From Woeseiaceae bacterium (GTDB taxonomy: Bacteria > Pseudomonadota > Gammaproteobacteria > Steroidobacterales > Woeseiaceae), in NCBI GenBank assembly GCA_021773095.1, contig JAJFKR010000034.1, positions 62,001-126,000 on the forward strand: DNA of 64,000 nucleotides, given 5' to 3'. Numbering within the stretch: the first letter of the stretch is position 1; each line of letters starts with the position of its first letter. A program made the position numbers and the translations under genes. Of this stretch, positions 18,496 through 26,090 are shown piece after piece. The notes below the pieces were generated by a model. That model saw only the letters and a program-made list of their open reading frames with translations, did not search any database and was not told the origin of the DNA.

Positions 18496-19593
18496 GTGAT
18501 CCAAATCCACCTCATCGCCGCCGCACGGCCAAACTTCATGAAGGTCGCACCGCTCTATCATGCCCTTAGGGCAACAGACTGGGCCGAGCCAAAACTCGTC
18601 CACACCGGGCAACATTACGACCACAATATGTCAAATGCCATATTGCAGGACTTGCGCGTACCAGAGCCCGACTTCCACCTCGGCGTTGGCAGCGGCTCAC
18701 ACGCTGAGCAAACCGGTGGCGTGATGATCGCCTATGAAAAAGTATGTCTTGAAAATCGCCCGGACTGGATAGTGGTCGTCGGCGATGTCAATTCGACGGC
18801 GGCCTGCGCGATGGTCGGCACAAAACTCTGGATTCCGGTTATTCATCTCGAGGCCGGGCTGCGCAGCGGCGACCGGAAAATGCCTGAGGAAATTAATCGC
18901 CTGGTAACGGATTCTATTGCCGATGTCTTGTGGACGCCGTCTCCGGATGCTGACGAAAACCTGCTCGCCGAGGGTGTGGATGCCGATAAGATCGACAGAA
19001 TCGGCAATATCATGATTGATTCATTCGAGATGCTGCGTGAGGGCATTGAATGCGCAAATACGGCAGCCGAACTCGATCTGGAATCCGGTCAATATGCACT
19101 GGTGACAGTGCACAGACCTTCGAACGTCGACGCCGCCGAATCGCTGACGCCCATCGTTGATGCACTGGTCCAGGCCGCGGGATCACTGCCGGTCGTGTTT
19201 GTCGCGCACCCGCGGACGATCAACGGCCTGGAAAAATTCTCGCTTAAAGAAAAGCTGGCGGATAACTCCAACATCAAGCTGCTCGAGCCGGTCCCCTACA
19301 TGCGTTTCATGAGCCTCGTCACCGGCGCACGAGTCGTCATCACCGATTCCGGCGGACTGCAGGAAGAGACAACGTATCTGGGCATACCCTGTCTCACGCT
19401 TCGCGACAATACCGAGCGCCCGGTGACGGTATCAATGGGAACAAACAAGCTCGTCAATGCGCGTTCACTGGCAGAGAACCTGCAGACTGTTCTCGATGGA
19501 AAATGGCACAAAGGCACTCGCCCGCCGTTGTGGGATGGCAAGACCGCCGAACGAGCCGTTGAATTCCTGGCACAGCGTTCTCAACAACAATAA
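18496..19593 (+). CDS. wecB: UDP-N-acetylglucosamine 2-epimerase, non-hydrolysing
   Basis: This 365-residue cytosolic enzyme interconverts UDP-GlcNAc and UDP-ManNAc, supplying the amino sugar for the surface polysaccharide. Family features include HTGQHYDHNMS near residue 35, HLEAGLRSGDRKMPEEINR near residue 115 and ITDSGGLQEETTYLGIPCLTLRDNTERP near residue 280. The catalytic Asp/Glu/His residues appear intact and the length is normal (about 370). It begins with GTG; an extended -10 element lies 30 bp upstream. It heads a plus-strand pair with the small VanZ-like gene 5 bp downstream. Confidence 0.95.
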   Translation: MIQIHLIAAARPNFMKVAPLYHALRATDWAEPKLVHTGQHYDHNMSNAILQDLRVPEPDFHLGVGSGSHAEQTGGVMIAYEKVCLENRPDWIVVVGDVNSTAACAMVGTKLWIPVIHLEAGLRSGDRKMPEEINRLVTDSIADVLWTPSPDADENLLAEGVDADKIDRIGNIMIDSFEMLREGIECANTAAELDLESGQYALVTVHRPSNVDAAESLTPIVDALVQAAGSLPVVFVAHPRTINGLEKFSLKEKLADNSNIKLLEPVPYMRFMSLVTGARVVITDSGGLQEETTYLGIPCLTLRDNTERPVTVSMGTNKLVNARSLAENLQTVLDGKWHKGTRPPLWDGKTAERAVEFLAQRSQQQ

Positions 19594-19598
19594 TCCGG

Positions 19599-20003
19599 AT
19601 GCACGCACTAATGGATTGGTTGCTTTGTGTTCCGGCATCAATACGGTGGGCAGTCACGCTCGTCTTCGCGCTGCTGGTTGTCGCTTTGTCAATATCGCCT
19701 GGTGTTGAGAGGTCCGGGGATAATGTGTTCGTGTGGATCGTCGTCAACACGCCGGGCCCGTTGCAAAAGTTTATGCATGTCGCTGCCTATGCCGCGCTCG
19801 CCATGCTTTGGATGTGGACACTTGAATCCGTCGATTCGCGGATTGTTCGGATCGCTGTGACGATCATCGCCACGATCGGATTCGGCACCGTACTGGAATG
19901 GCTGCAAATCCGCGTACCCGGTCGATTTGGTACCATTTTTGACGTTGCATTAAATGCGCTGGGTGCACTCGTTGGATTGGCTTTAGCGTTACTACTTCTA
20001 TGA
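19599..20003 (+). CDS. small VanZ-like membrane protein
   Basis: This 134-residue protein has four TM helices and a VanZ-like core: LQKFMHVAAYAALAMLW near residue 55, VLEWLQIRVPGR near residue 95 and FDVALNALGALVGLALALLLL at the end. It starts 5 bp after wecB and is probably co-transcribed with it. It is the second VanZ-like protein of the window and lacks the C-terminal soluble domain of the first. VanZ-type proteins affect cell-envelope sensitivity to glycopeptides in some Gram-positives; here a role in the polysaccharide locus is inferred only from position. Confidence 0.82.
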   Translation: MHALMDWLLCVPASIRWAVTLVFALLVVALSISPGVERSGDNVFVWIVVNTPGPLQKFMHVAAYAALAMLWMWTLESVDSRIVRIAVTIIATIGFGTVLEWLQIRVPGRFGTIFDVALNALGALVGLALALLLL

Positions 20004-20134
20004 TCACCCAACTGTAGTACCCCCACGCGATTCGGCTTTTTTTACATTAGCGGCAATGGAAAATTCATTCGCGCATGCCCATTCTACAAATCCGCGTGCG
20101 ATCTCGCGCGCATTGGACATAAACAAAGTCGATC

Positions 20135-20150
20135 TGTGAATCACGTCACA
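20135..20150. promoter_or_regulatory. CRP-type palindrome upstream of the small barrel protein
   Basis: TGTGA-ATCACG-TCACA is a perfect match to the CRP/Vfr half-sites. It lies 113 bp upstream of ATG 20263 in a 260-bp intergenic stretch that shows no other gene. A TACAAT at 20180 is a possible -10 box; a CRP centre at about -49 from its start point would not be a standard class I or II position. Confidence 0.55.
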
Positions 20151-20262
20151 CTTATTTTCGATTGTATGTCGAGGCTCCTTACAATCCTCTGAGAACTCGA
20201 CCGACAAAGCCTTAGTTCACGCCCTGCTGCTACATGGCACGTCAATTGCACCATTGGATGGC

Positions 20263-20802
20263 ATGAACAAATCAAGAATTGCTGTGCTTTGCGTCGCCGC
20301 CATGCTCGTGGCGCTCCCAACTTCACCTGCTGTCGCCGGCAAATTCAACGCCGTCATCAACGGCAAGTCCCATCACTTCAATTCCACCTACGACTGGAAC
20401 GAAAACAACTTCGGCCTCGGCATCGAACACGAGTTTGACTCAGTATCAGCCTGGCGAACCACAGTCATGGCAAACGGATTCCGGGACAGTACGGACAAAA
20501 TGTCCTACATGGCGGGCGCAGGATTGCACAGACGCCTTTTCGAAACCGAACGCTTGTCCGGGTTTTACGTTTATGCGGGCCTCAATGCGTTCATAATGGC
20601 GCGAGACGACGTCGAAGATAGCAAGCCATTCCCCGGCCTATTGCCCAGCGTGAGTATTGGCAATGAAAAGATTGGGTTTAATCTTACGTATCTGCCCCGG
20701 CAGGCCGTTGAGGTCACGACTCAATCCAATATAGTTGACCCAACGATCAGCGGAATATTGTTCGTTCAATTCAAGGTAAGCCTCGAGCAACTTCTCCCGT
20801 AG
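20263..20802 (+). CDS. predicted small outer-membrane barrel protein, unknown function
   Basis: This 179-residue exported protein has a signal peptide ending PAVAG (residues 1-26). After it come about eight alternating strands with aromatic girdles (YDWNENNFGLGIEHEF, FYVYAGLNAFIM, FNLTYLPRQA), a pattern seen in eight-stranded barrels such as PagP, PagL and OmpX. I do not recognise the exact family and see no certain catalytic residues. ATG 20263 is preferred over the TTG at 20254. The stop codon TAG lies inside a REP repeat. It may be under CRP control through the site 113 bp upstream. Confidence 0.72.
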   Translation: MNKSRIAVLCVAAMLVALPTSPAVAGKFNAVINGKSHHFNSTYDWNENNFGLGIEHEFDSVSAWRTTVMANGFRDSTDKMSYMAGAGLHRRLFETERLSGFYVYAGLNAFIMARDDVEDSKPFPGLLPSVSIGNEKIGFNLTYLPRQAVEVTTQSNIVDPTISGILFVQFKVSLEQLLP

Positions 20803-20862
20803 GGGGGCCTTGGGCCGCGACCAGCCGTTGTACGGGGTCGCGCGCAAGGCGCGCTCCTACAG
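20799..20862. repeat. REPIN: two inverted REP arms between convergent genes
   Basis: The left arm (20799-20823) begins GTAGGGGGGCC and ends CCGCGACC. The right arm (20834-20862) is GGTCGCGCGCAAGGCGCGCTCC followed by TACAG. They face each other, forming a REPIN-like structure. The TAG in the left arm is the stop of the plus-strand barrel gene, and the TAG in the right arm (minus strand) is the stop of the lipoprotein. The REP arm also folds as a hairpin, so it may terminate both transcripts. Confidence 0.75.
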
Positions 20863-21528
20863 GATTTGCTCGGCTGCGGTGTTCGAGAAGATGCTTTCGA
20901 CGCCAAAGGTATTGAATGCCGTCACTACAAACTCGTACGAGCCCGGCGAAAGGTTTTCTACTACGTAGGTTGATACGCTGGCGTTGTCGATGGTCACCAC
21001 GTTCGTGTAGCTGCCGGGCTGTGTTCCCCAATAGACTCTGTAACCTGCCAGATCTACAAGAGGGCTGCCGTCGTTATTTTCGGTCGGCGGCGTCCATTCG
21101 AGCATCGCTGATCCTGTCCCGATGGCCTGGACGCTGACCGAGAAAGGTGCCAGGGACGCGTTCAACTGTCCGTCGGAAACGCCAATCGCGATATCGACGA
21201 ATGTACCGATGTCACCTGCCTGCGGCGTACCACTGATCTCACCGGTCGCGGTATTGAAAGCGGCCCAGGAAGGTAATCCGGATACCGAAAAGGTCAGGGT
21301 GTCACCGTCCGGATCACTGGCTGTTGGAATAAACGAATAACTTTGACCGGCAATAACACTGCCGGGCGCGACACCCGAGATCTGCGGTGGAGCACTACCC
21401 GGTAAGCCAATTCGCTGACCATCTAAAAAGCCGGCGCCCTCTTCTTCGCTCAGGCAGCCATTCAATAGCGTCGCGGTAGCGACCACACCAAGAATATTTC
21501 TGGTCCATCCATGGACATAATTTGACAT
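20857..21528 (-). CDS. Ig-like/fibronectin III lipoprotein, under a c-di-GMP riboswitch
   Basis: This 223-residue exported lipoprotein has the lipobox LLNGC at residues 21-25. A putative Ig (He_PIG-like) domain spans about 45-140 (ASDPDGDTLTFSVSGLPSW, GEISGTPQAGDIG), and a fibronectin type III domain spans about 140-223 (LEWTPPTENNDGSPL, YRVYWGTQ, YEFVVTAFN). It probably functions as a matrix or adhesin component on the outer membrane. The ATG follows GTGGGAG, and that Shine-Dalgarno lies inside a hairpin downstream of a GEMM-I riboswitch. The stop codon TAG comes from a REP arm. The exact family is not recognised, but the domain pairing is typical of extracellular proteins in exosortase clusters. 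Confidence 0.85.
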   Translation of the reverse strand: MSNYVHGWTRNILGVVATATLLNGCLSEEEGAGFLDGQRIGLPGSAPPQISGVAPGSVIAGQSYSFIPTASDPDGDTLTFSVSGLPSWAAFNTATGEISGTPQAGDIGTFVDIAIGVSDGQLNASLAPFSVSVQAIGTGSAMLEWTPPTENNDGSPLVDLAGYRVYWGTQPGSYTNVVTIDNASVSTYVVENLSPGSYEFVVTAFNTFGVESIFSNTAAEQIL

Positions 21529-21529
21529 T

Positions 21530-21562
21530 GGTTTGCTCCCACCTGTTCTCAGGCGGGCAACC
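21530..21562 (-). promoter_or_regulatory. Shine-Dalgarno-sequestering hairpin (riboswitch expression platform)
   Basis: In the minus-strand transcript CCCGCCTG pairs with CAGGTGGG around an AGAA loop (8 bp with one G-U), and the stem is extended by GGTTGC with GCAAACC around a bulge. It covers the Shine-Dalgarno GTGGGAG and the bases up to two nucleotides before the ATG of the lipoprotein. The 5' strand also carries TTGCCC, which can pair with GGGCAA in the aptamer (21667-21672), giving an alternative fold. No T-run follows, so control of translation rather than transcription termination is suggested. Confidence 0.6.
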
Positions 21563-21593
21563 CAATCGAGTTCGTGATGCCGCTGTGTAGCTC

Positions 21594-21678
21594 AGTCTGG
21601 CAACCCCGCTGTCGTAGGCATTTCGCCCGTAGACCGGTGGCTTTGCGTCACAATCTTTCGATTGTTTTGCCCTTTTTC
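21594..21678 (-). promoter_or_regulatory. GEMM-I (c-di-GMP-I) riboswitch aptamer
   Basis: The minus-strand transcript contains, in order, the GEMM-I landmarks: AGGGCAAAAC, a stem capped by CGAAAG (GNRA tetraloop), GACGCAAAGCC (21639-21649), CCGG, a second stem and GCGGGGTTGCC (21599-21609), which holds the tetraloop receptor and the ligand-binding C. By eye the base matching G20 of the V. cholerae Vc2 aptamer is G, so c-di-GMP rather than cGAMP is the expected ligand. The aptamer lies 66 bp upstream of the lipoprotein ATG. Confidence 0.88.
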
Positions 21679-21747
21679 AGTAGTTGGTAAGACAAACCGT
21701 AGCAGCATTTGAGAAGAATGAAAGACTTCAATCACAGCTTATGTCCG

Positions 21748-21767
21748 GTGATAACTTTCGCTATCAC
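21748..21767. promoter_or_regulatory. inverted repeat in the lipoprotein/ATP-grasp divergent region
   Basis: GTGATA-ACTTTCGC-TATCAC is a perfect 6-bp inverted repeat with an 8-bp spacer, located between the riboswitch and the ATP-grasp gene. The spacing is too wide for a CRP site. It may be an operator for another dimeric regulator. Confidence 0.3.
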
Positions 21768-21836
21768 AGTGTGTGCTGGAACGCACCCGCACAGAGTACT
21801 GACGGCCCGCCGCCAATCGACTAAGCTTGAGGCTAC

Positions 21837-23021
21837 ATGCCAACTCCAGCAATAATATTGGGCGATGGAATCAATGCGTTGACCGCGGCTCGTTGCCTCG
21901 GCAGGTCATCCGTTCCCGTGTACTTGCTCGGTTCAGATAACAATGACATTGCCTATTACTCGCGTTATGTGAAGGTACTCGAGCAAGCGGCCGCTGGTAA
22001 CGCCCCGGCAGTGATCGCCCAGATCAGGAAGGTAGCGAAGACCTCTGCAAACAAACCGGTATTAGTTTGTGCAGCGGACCGGTACTTACAGGTTCTATCA
22101 TCGCACCGCGAGCAATTGCAGGAATTCTGCAGCTTCACAATTCCGTCCCGCACTGCCATTGATACAGTCCTTGATAAGGGACTGTTTGGGGAATTCTGTG
22201 AAGCAAATGACTTGCCTGCTCCGAGGTCCTGGGCGCCCGAGACAAAGCGGCAACTTGACGAGTGTTTGGATCAGATCACTTTCCCGGTTTTGATTAAGCC
22301 GACAATTGCACACAACGCCGACGAACAGGAATTTCAGAAGGACGGCGAATTTGCCAAGATGATCTTGATTGAAAACAAGAGTGATCTCGACAGGTATTTC
22401 TCGGAGCTGAAGAGACATGGGGCTAATCTACTGATTCAGGAATATATACCGGGACCGGATTGCGAACATTATTCCTATTATTCGTACAGGAATTCCACGT
22501 CCGGGGAACTGGTCGGTATCGGATTTCAGAAGACACGACTGCACCCGATTCACGGTGGCGCCGGCTCGTTTATCGAATATTCAGACAGCGCGGAGTTGGC
22601 CACGATATCCAGAAAGCTCCTCGATAGGCTCAACTACACTGGCATGTCGAGTGTCTGCTGCAAACGCCACCAGCACACGGGTAGATTGATGCTACACGAA
22701 GTGAACGGCCGCCTCCCCATGGGACACGCGACCAGTCTCTTGTCCAACATCAATTTTCCATACCTTGTTTATCAGGATGCGCTTGGCGCGCCAATCGAAA
22801 TTCAGCGCAGGGATTCCGGCGATCACAAGTGGATCGCGTTAGGCAATGACTTTGATTCATTCCGCAAGTACCGAAGGGCTGGAGAGTTGTCGACTTTTGA
22901 GTGGCTTTGGTCGTTACGACAAGTACGTGTTTGTGCAGAATTCGGATTCGACGATTTGCGGCCGTTCGGCTTTTTCCTTAGGAACAGGCTCCAGCGGGCG
23001 AGAGATCGGTTCTTAAGTTAG
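21837..23021 (+). CDS. ATP-grasp ligase, carboxylate-amine ligase-like
   Basis: This 394-residue cytosolic protein has the N-terminal pre-ATP-grasp region PAIILGDGINALTAARCLG, then the ATP-grasp fold: the Lys loop FPVLIKPTIAH near 155, LLIQEYIPGPDCEHYSYY near 205, and the metal-binding end MLHEVNGRLPMGH near 285. Enzymes of this group join a carboxylate to an amine through an acyl-phosphate. Its substrate is unknown; attachment of an amino acid or amino sugar to a glycan is possible. A paralogue lies at 30734-31924 with the same QEYIPGP motif. Both sit next to SGNH-type and surface-protein genes. Confidence 0.83.
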   Translation: MPTPAIILGDGINALTAARCLGRSSVPVYLLGSDNNDIAYYSRYVKVLEQAAAGNAPAVIAQIRKVAKTSANKPVLVCAADRYLQVLSSHREQLQEFCSFTIPSRTAIDTVLDKGLFGEFCEANDLPAPRSWAPETKRQLDECLDQITFPVLIKPTIAHNADEQEFQKDGEFAKMILIENKSDLDRYFSELKRHGANLLIQEYIPGPDCEHYSYYSYRNSTSGELVGIGFQKTRLHPIHGGAGSFIEYSDSAELATISRKLLDRLNYTGMSSVCCKRHQHTGRLMLHEVNGRLPMGHATSLLSNINFPYLVYQDALGAPIEIQRRDSGDHKWIALGNDFDSFRKYRRAGELSTFEWLWSLRQVRVCAEFGFDDLRPFGFFLRNRLQRARDRFLS

Positions 23022-23070
23022 CATTGGCGCGATCTTGGAGGTCGTACGGGTTCCCGGTTCGCTTGATGGG

Positions 23071-23098
23071 GGCGGTCGCGCGCACGGCGCGCTCCTAC
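23071..23098. repeat. REP repeat at the end of the hipA remnant
   Basis: GGTCGCGCGCACGGCGCGCTCC followed by TAC matches the REP consensus of this window. On the minus strand it reads GTAGGAGCGCGCC, and its TAG is the stop codon of the hipA remnant (23095-23097). It appears to mark where the hipA gene was broken. Confidence 0.7.
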
Positions 23099-23289
23099 AG
23101 GTGGGTCAATTTTCGGTGCCTATTTACACTGTGACGCACAGGTGAGAGCTCAAGTCCGGCCGTTAGAAAAGACTCGTCATACTGCAGGTAGGCGATCCGG
23201 TCACGGTAGGCGAGTCTGCCCACAGGCTGAATGTCAGCCGTGTCCCAATGCAGGGCAACCTCAAGCGGTATGCCGGTATCTATTCTCAC
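23095..23289 (-). pseudogene. hipA remnant, N-terminal fragment only
   Basis: This 64-residue frame matches only the N-terminal (Couple_hipA) segment of HipA: PLEVALHWDTADIQPVGRLA, then YLQYDESFLTAGLELSPVR. A full HipA kinase has about 400-440 residues. Everything after the first block, including the kinase domain, is missing, and the frame ends in a REP repeat. It overlaps the antitoxin gene by 4 bp (ATGA), as in intact hipBA operons. It is therefore a decayed toxin gene and cannot encode kinase activity. Confidence 0.72.
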
Positions 23290-23573
23290 TTTATGCGTCC
23301 CCGTTGCCGTTTCTTGTCGCTTCGCAGGACCTCATCAAGAGTCGCAAACTCCTCCTCATGCATCAGGTTTTCGAGCGCAGCTTCATCTTGCAGGGCAATG
23401 GCGAGCCGCACGAATGACTTAAGCGAGATTTGGCCGGTGCGCTCGAATTTGATCAGGGTACTCAAAGCAACACCACTGCGACGGGCGAGACCTTGCTGAG
23501 TAAGCTCCCGTGCCAGGCGGCGGCGCTTGAGGCGAGCGGCTATGGCCAGTGTGGTTTCTTCAGAAGAATACAT
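23286..23573 (-). CDS. HipB-like helix-turn-helix antitoxin/regulator
   Basis: This 95-residue protein carries an XRE-type HTH (RELTQQGLARRSGVALSTLIKFERTG, residues about 23-48), followed by a short helical tail (LENLMHEEEFATLDEVL). The architecture and position before a hipA fragment identify it as a HipB-like antitoxin. Two copies of a palindromic operator lie 8 and 49 bp upstream, so it probably represses itself. With its toxin gone it may have become a stand-alone repressor. The overlap with the hipA remnant is the normal hipBA arrangement. Confidence 0.82.
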   Translation of the reverse strand: MYSSEETTLAIAARLKRRRLARELTQQGLARRSGVALSTLIKFERTGQISLKSFVRLAIALQDEAALENLMHEEEFATLDEVLRSDKKRQRGRIK

Positions 23574-23580
23574 TATAATT

Positions 23581-23635
23581 GATACTATAATAACTGTTAT
23601 TGGGCGACTGAATTAATAATCGATACTATAGTATC
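23581..23635. promoter_or_regulatory. double operator of the HipB-like repressor
   Basis: Box 2 (23622-23635) is the perfect palindrome GATACTATAGTATC. Box 1 (23581-23594), GATACTATAATAAC, matches it at 12 of 14 positions. The boxes are 41 bp apart (about four helical turns), and box 1 lies 8 bp upstream of the hipB start codon. This is the layout of an autorepressed HTH gene. Confidence 0.65.
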
Positions 23636-23647
23636 TGTAATAAGCTT

Positions 23648-24733
23648 TCAACCAACATCCTTGTCACCCGGCAGCAGCTGCCATTTCTCTTCCTGCCAAA
23701 CTTCCGGACGCTCGGGGCAAAGAGCCGATATGTACGTTACAGACTTGCGGCTTGCGAACCCCACGCTGCGGAACAAAGACCAGAAGCGCCAGCCTGATGT
23801 GGCGCAAAACGCCAGCGTCAAACACGCCGCTTCGCGTGCGAGGTCGATGGATGCACGCAGCAACTCACCAGCCACTGCCGGCTGCGCCTCAGAGGCTGCA
23901 AACTCCATTAATGTCGCTCGGTCATCCTCGAATCGAACCACGCTGTAACCCCGCACCTCGTCGTCCACTAATGCGACAAGGGCAACATAGGAATTGGCCG
24001 GGTGCTGGTGATAACGCCAGTTGAGAAAATCAGCATCATGCGGACACCAGTAGTCCGGCGTGCTCATGCAGTGATTCGTGACCGCATCGAAGCCCGAATC
24101 GAAGTGCCTGAGTTCTTCAATTCGAACTTCACCAGAAGTGGCCCAATACCTCCTTTGCCGCAGACCAAGAGCACTGTTGGCGGCACCGCCAACGATCGCG
24201 GCGGCGCCCTGTGGCCAGGACCGGGAACGCAGGATTTTCGTATAATCCAGCGCTACTCGCGCAAAAGGAAAGGGTCCGAGGATGATGTGCTGGCGACCGA
24301 TCTTTTTCAGCGCACCTCGTGATTTCGCGTTTGGCGCCCCCAGTACGACAATCCGGTCTTGTGCCGGGTGCGAATCCCGGACCTCGACGCATGTTTGATA
24401 TATCCCCTGGCGCTGCAATCTCGGCAACGTTGCGAAGTCACCAGCGAACTCACCTTCGATGCGCTCGCTACCGTGGGCTATCGGCCATGGGAAGCGGCAC
24501 TGGCTGGCCACCAGTTCCCCACTGCTGCGCTCGAATGCGAGCCAGCAGTGGGCGACTCCGTTGGGATTGGCACGATACAGCCACTCATAGGCTGCGCGCC
24601 CGCGCCTGAAACCAAAGACCGTGTCCACGAGGTCGAATATCTGCTCGAAATCGTCCGGGGCCGCTCGCCGAATTTCAAATCGCGGATCCCGTGAGGTGCG
24701 ACCGAGTGGAGCGTTTAGCCATTCCTCAAACAC
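23648..24733 (-). CDS. GNAT-family N-acetyltransferase
   Basis: This 361-residue protein has two GNAT-like regions. The first (about 20-150) has FEIRRAAPDDFEQIFDLVD, FAGDFATLPRLQRQGIYQTC (the acetyl-CoA loop) and VVLGAPNAKSRGALKKIG. The second (about 225-340) has VALVALVDDEVRGYSVVRF and ATSGWRFWSLFRSVGFA. The acceptor is unknown. The frame starts at a GTG 10 bp after the stop of an SGNH-type gene, so the two are likely one transcript and may both modify a surface glycan. GTG is the only plausible start near the first conserved block. Confidence 0.8.
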   Translation of the reverse strand: MFEEWLNAPLGRTSRDPRFEIRRAAPDDFEQIFDLVDTVFGFRRGRAAYEWLYRANPNGVAHCWLAFERSSGELVASQCRFPWPIAHGSERIEGEFAGDFATLPRLQRQGIYQTCVEVRDSHPAQDRIVVLGAPNAKSRGALKKIGRQHIILGPFPFARVALDYTKILRSRSWPQGAAAIVGGAANSALGLRQRRYWATSGEVRIEELRHFDSGFDAVTNHCMSTPDYWCPHDADFLNWRYHQHPANSYVALVALVDDEVRGYSVVRFEDDRATLMEFAASEAQPAVAGELLRASIDLAREAACLTLAFCATSGWRFWSLFRSVGFASRKSVTYISALCPERPEVWQEEKWQLLPGDKDVG

Positions 24734-24742
24734 AGCGCATGG

Positions 24743-25885
24743 CTACCTGTCTGATAGCACTTGCAGCAGCTTTCTGCTGATTGCGTAGTGCCAGTAGGGT
24801 CCGGGATGTGGATCAAAACCTTCGATGTCGTCGCGAATAAAGTGATCGAAATCGGTCGGCAGGGCCGACACAAAAGTAGTATTTCTTGTGAGCGCAAAAA
24901 CAGGATTGTCAGCGTCACCGGCCAGGTGCAGCAGATACACTTTTGCCTGCGTATTGTCCGCAATGTAATTGATCAGCGCTGCCGTGGTGTTGGTCATTTC
25001 AATACGAGCGGGGTCATCGTTGTCGCAATACGAATCGTTGTGCAGGCAGTTCTCCTGAATATAAGAAATTTCGATTCCATCGCCGTCCGCGATCGATACT
25101 TTTGGCCAGATGAAGTTTCTATCGTGTGCGTCTGGATTCCTTTTCGCAATCCATTTGTTTATTGCCCTAAACCACGACGGCGCCAATACGTGTCTTTTGT
25201 CGAAAAAGTCGGCATACCCAAGTAGGACGATGTCCTTGTCGCTTATCGAATCCCTGAGCCGCTCAAATCTCAGGTACGCCTGCGTCAGACTGTATCCGCC
25301 GAGCGCAAACATCCTCACCCGCCAATCAGGTCTCGCCTGTTGCAGCAGGTACGCGAATGTATGCTCATCGTTTACCCCACTGCCAAAAACGAAGCTATTA
25401 CCAAAAATATAGACTGATGAGTTCGCGTTTTGCTCAACCGGTCCCGTCCATCGACTGCCGTCCTCATTCATCGTGACCTTGACCTGCAATGAGGTCCAGT
25501 CACTTCGGATGTTCTCTTTGCGAAAGTAGGTGTGGTGATAAACACCGGGTGAAGCGATGTAGCCTAATTCGGAATCCGGTACGAGGAATGGATCAGGCCG
25601 GGTTTCCTTCCGGTACCTCTGGTAGCTGGCGGATCGGTCGGATCCAAGCCCGACTTTTCTTGCCACCTCGGAGATAAGGTTTACGGAAGAAAGCGTACTG
25701 CTTTCGCGCTGCATCGCGGCCGAACTATTTTGAGAAAATCGATAGCGGTACATCAGCGCCGCCGATGCGAGCACTTCGAACAGGAGCAGCATTAACGCCA
25801 GGGAAATCGCCCAATACGCCACTTTCTTGTGAACGGAAGGCCGATTACCCGAGGCCGGATCCTTGATTTGATTGCTGTCAGACAT
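24743..25885 (-). CDS. membrane-anchored SGNH/GDSL-type protein, possible acyl esterase or transferase
   Basis: This 380-residue protein has a TM anchor at about 25-45 (VAYWAISLALMLLLFEVLA). The periplasmic domain includes a GDSL-type block I, YIFGNSFVFGSGV near 160, where the usual GDS reads GNS. A C-terminal HPGPYWHYAIS contains the His of the catalytic Asp/His block. The Asp-to-Asn change means catalysis is uncertain. The start is set at ATG 25885, which has AGGTGG upstream; a longer frame lacks a ribosome site. It is followed by the GNAT gene and may modify acyl groups on a polysaccharide. Confidence 0.72.
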   Translation of the reverse strand: MSDSNQIKDPASGNRPSVHKKVAYWAISLALMLLLFEVLASAALMYRYRFSQNSSAAMQRESSTLSSVNLISEVARKVGLGSDRSASYQRYRKETRPDPFLVPDSELGYIASPGVYHHTYFRKENIRSDWTSLQVKVTMNEDGSRWTGPVEQNANSSVYIFGNSFVFGSGVNDEHTFAYLLQQARPDWRVRMFALGGYSLTQAYLRFERLRDSISDKDIVLLGYADFFDKRHVLAPSWFRAINKWIAKRNPDAHDRNFIWPKVSIADGDGIEISYIQENCLHNDSYCDNDDPARIEMTNTTAALINYIADNTQAKVYLLHLAGDADNPVFALTRNTTFVSALPTDFDHFIRDDIEGFDPHPGPYWHYAISRKLLQVLSDR

Positions 25886-26017
25886 CAAACCACCTATCTC
25901 GATCAATCTCCCCTTGTAGAGTAGATCATTGGCCCCCAAAAATCATGGTGTGCCAGGCTCGAACCTCGGTTTCCCGAGCGTATGCAGCCATTTAACAAAA
26001 CCCTGAAGTAATCATTT

Positions 26018-26033
26018 AGTGACCTTTGTCACG
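26018..26033. promoter_or_regulatory. CRP-like palindrome between SGNH gene and small TM gene
   Basis: AGTGA-CCTTTG-TCACG matches eight of ten CRP half-site bases, with the inner palindrome GTGAC-CTTT-GTCAC perfect. It lies 58 bp upstream of the ATG at 26091 and 133 bp upstream of the divergent SGNH gene. The 205-bp gap holds no other feature that I see. Confidence 0.4.
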
Positions 26034-26090
26034 CTCGAACTTCTGACATTGTTCATACTGGACTCAAGGACACTCATCAGGCGATGTGGC

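Noticed and set aside
21594..21678. cGAMP-specific (GEMM-Ib) reading of the riboswitch
   Set aside because: The base aligned with G20 of Vc2 is G, not the A typical of cGAMP-binding variants. The alignment was by eye only.
21748..21767. CRP site at GTGATAACTTTCGCTATCAC
   Set aside because: The half-sites are separated by 12 bases rather than 6, so it does not fit CRP.
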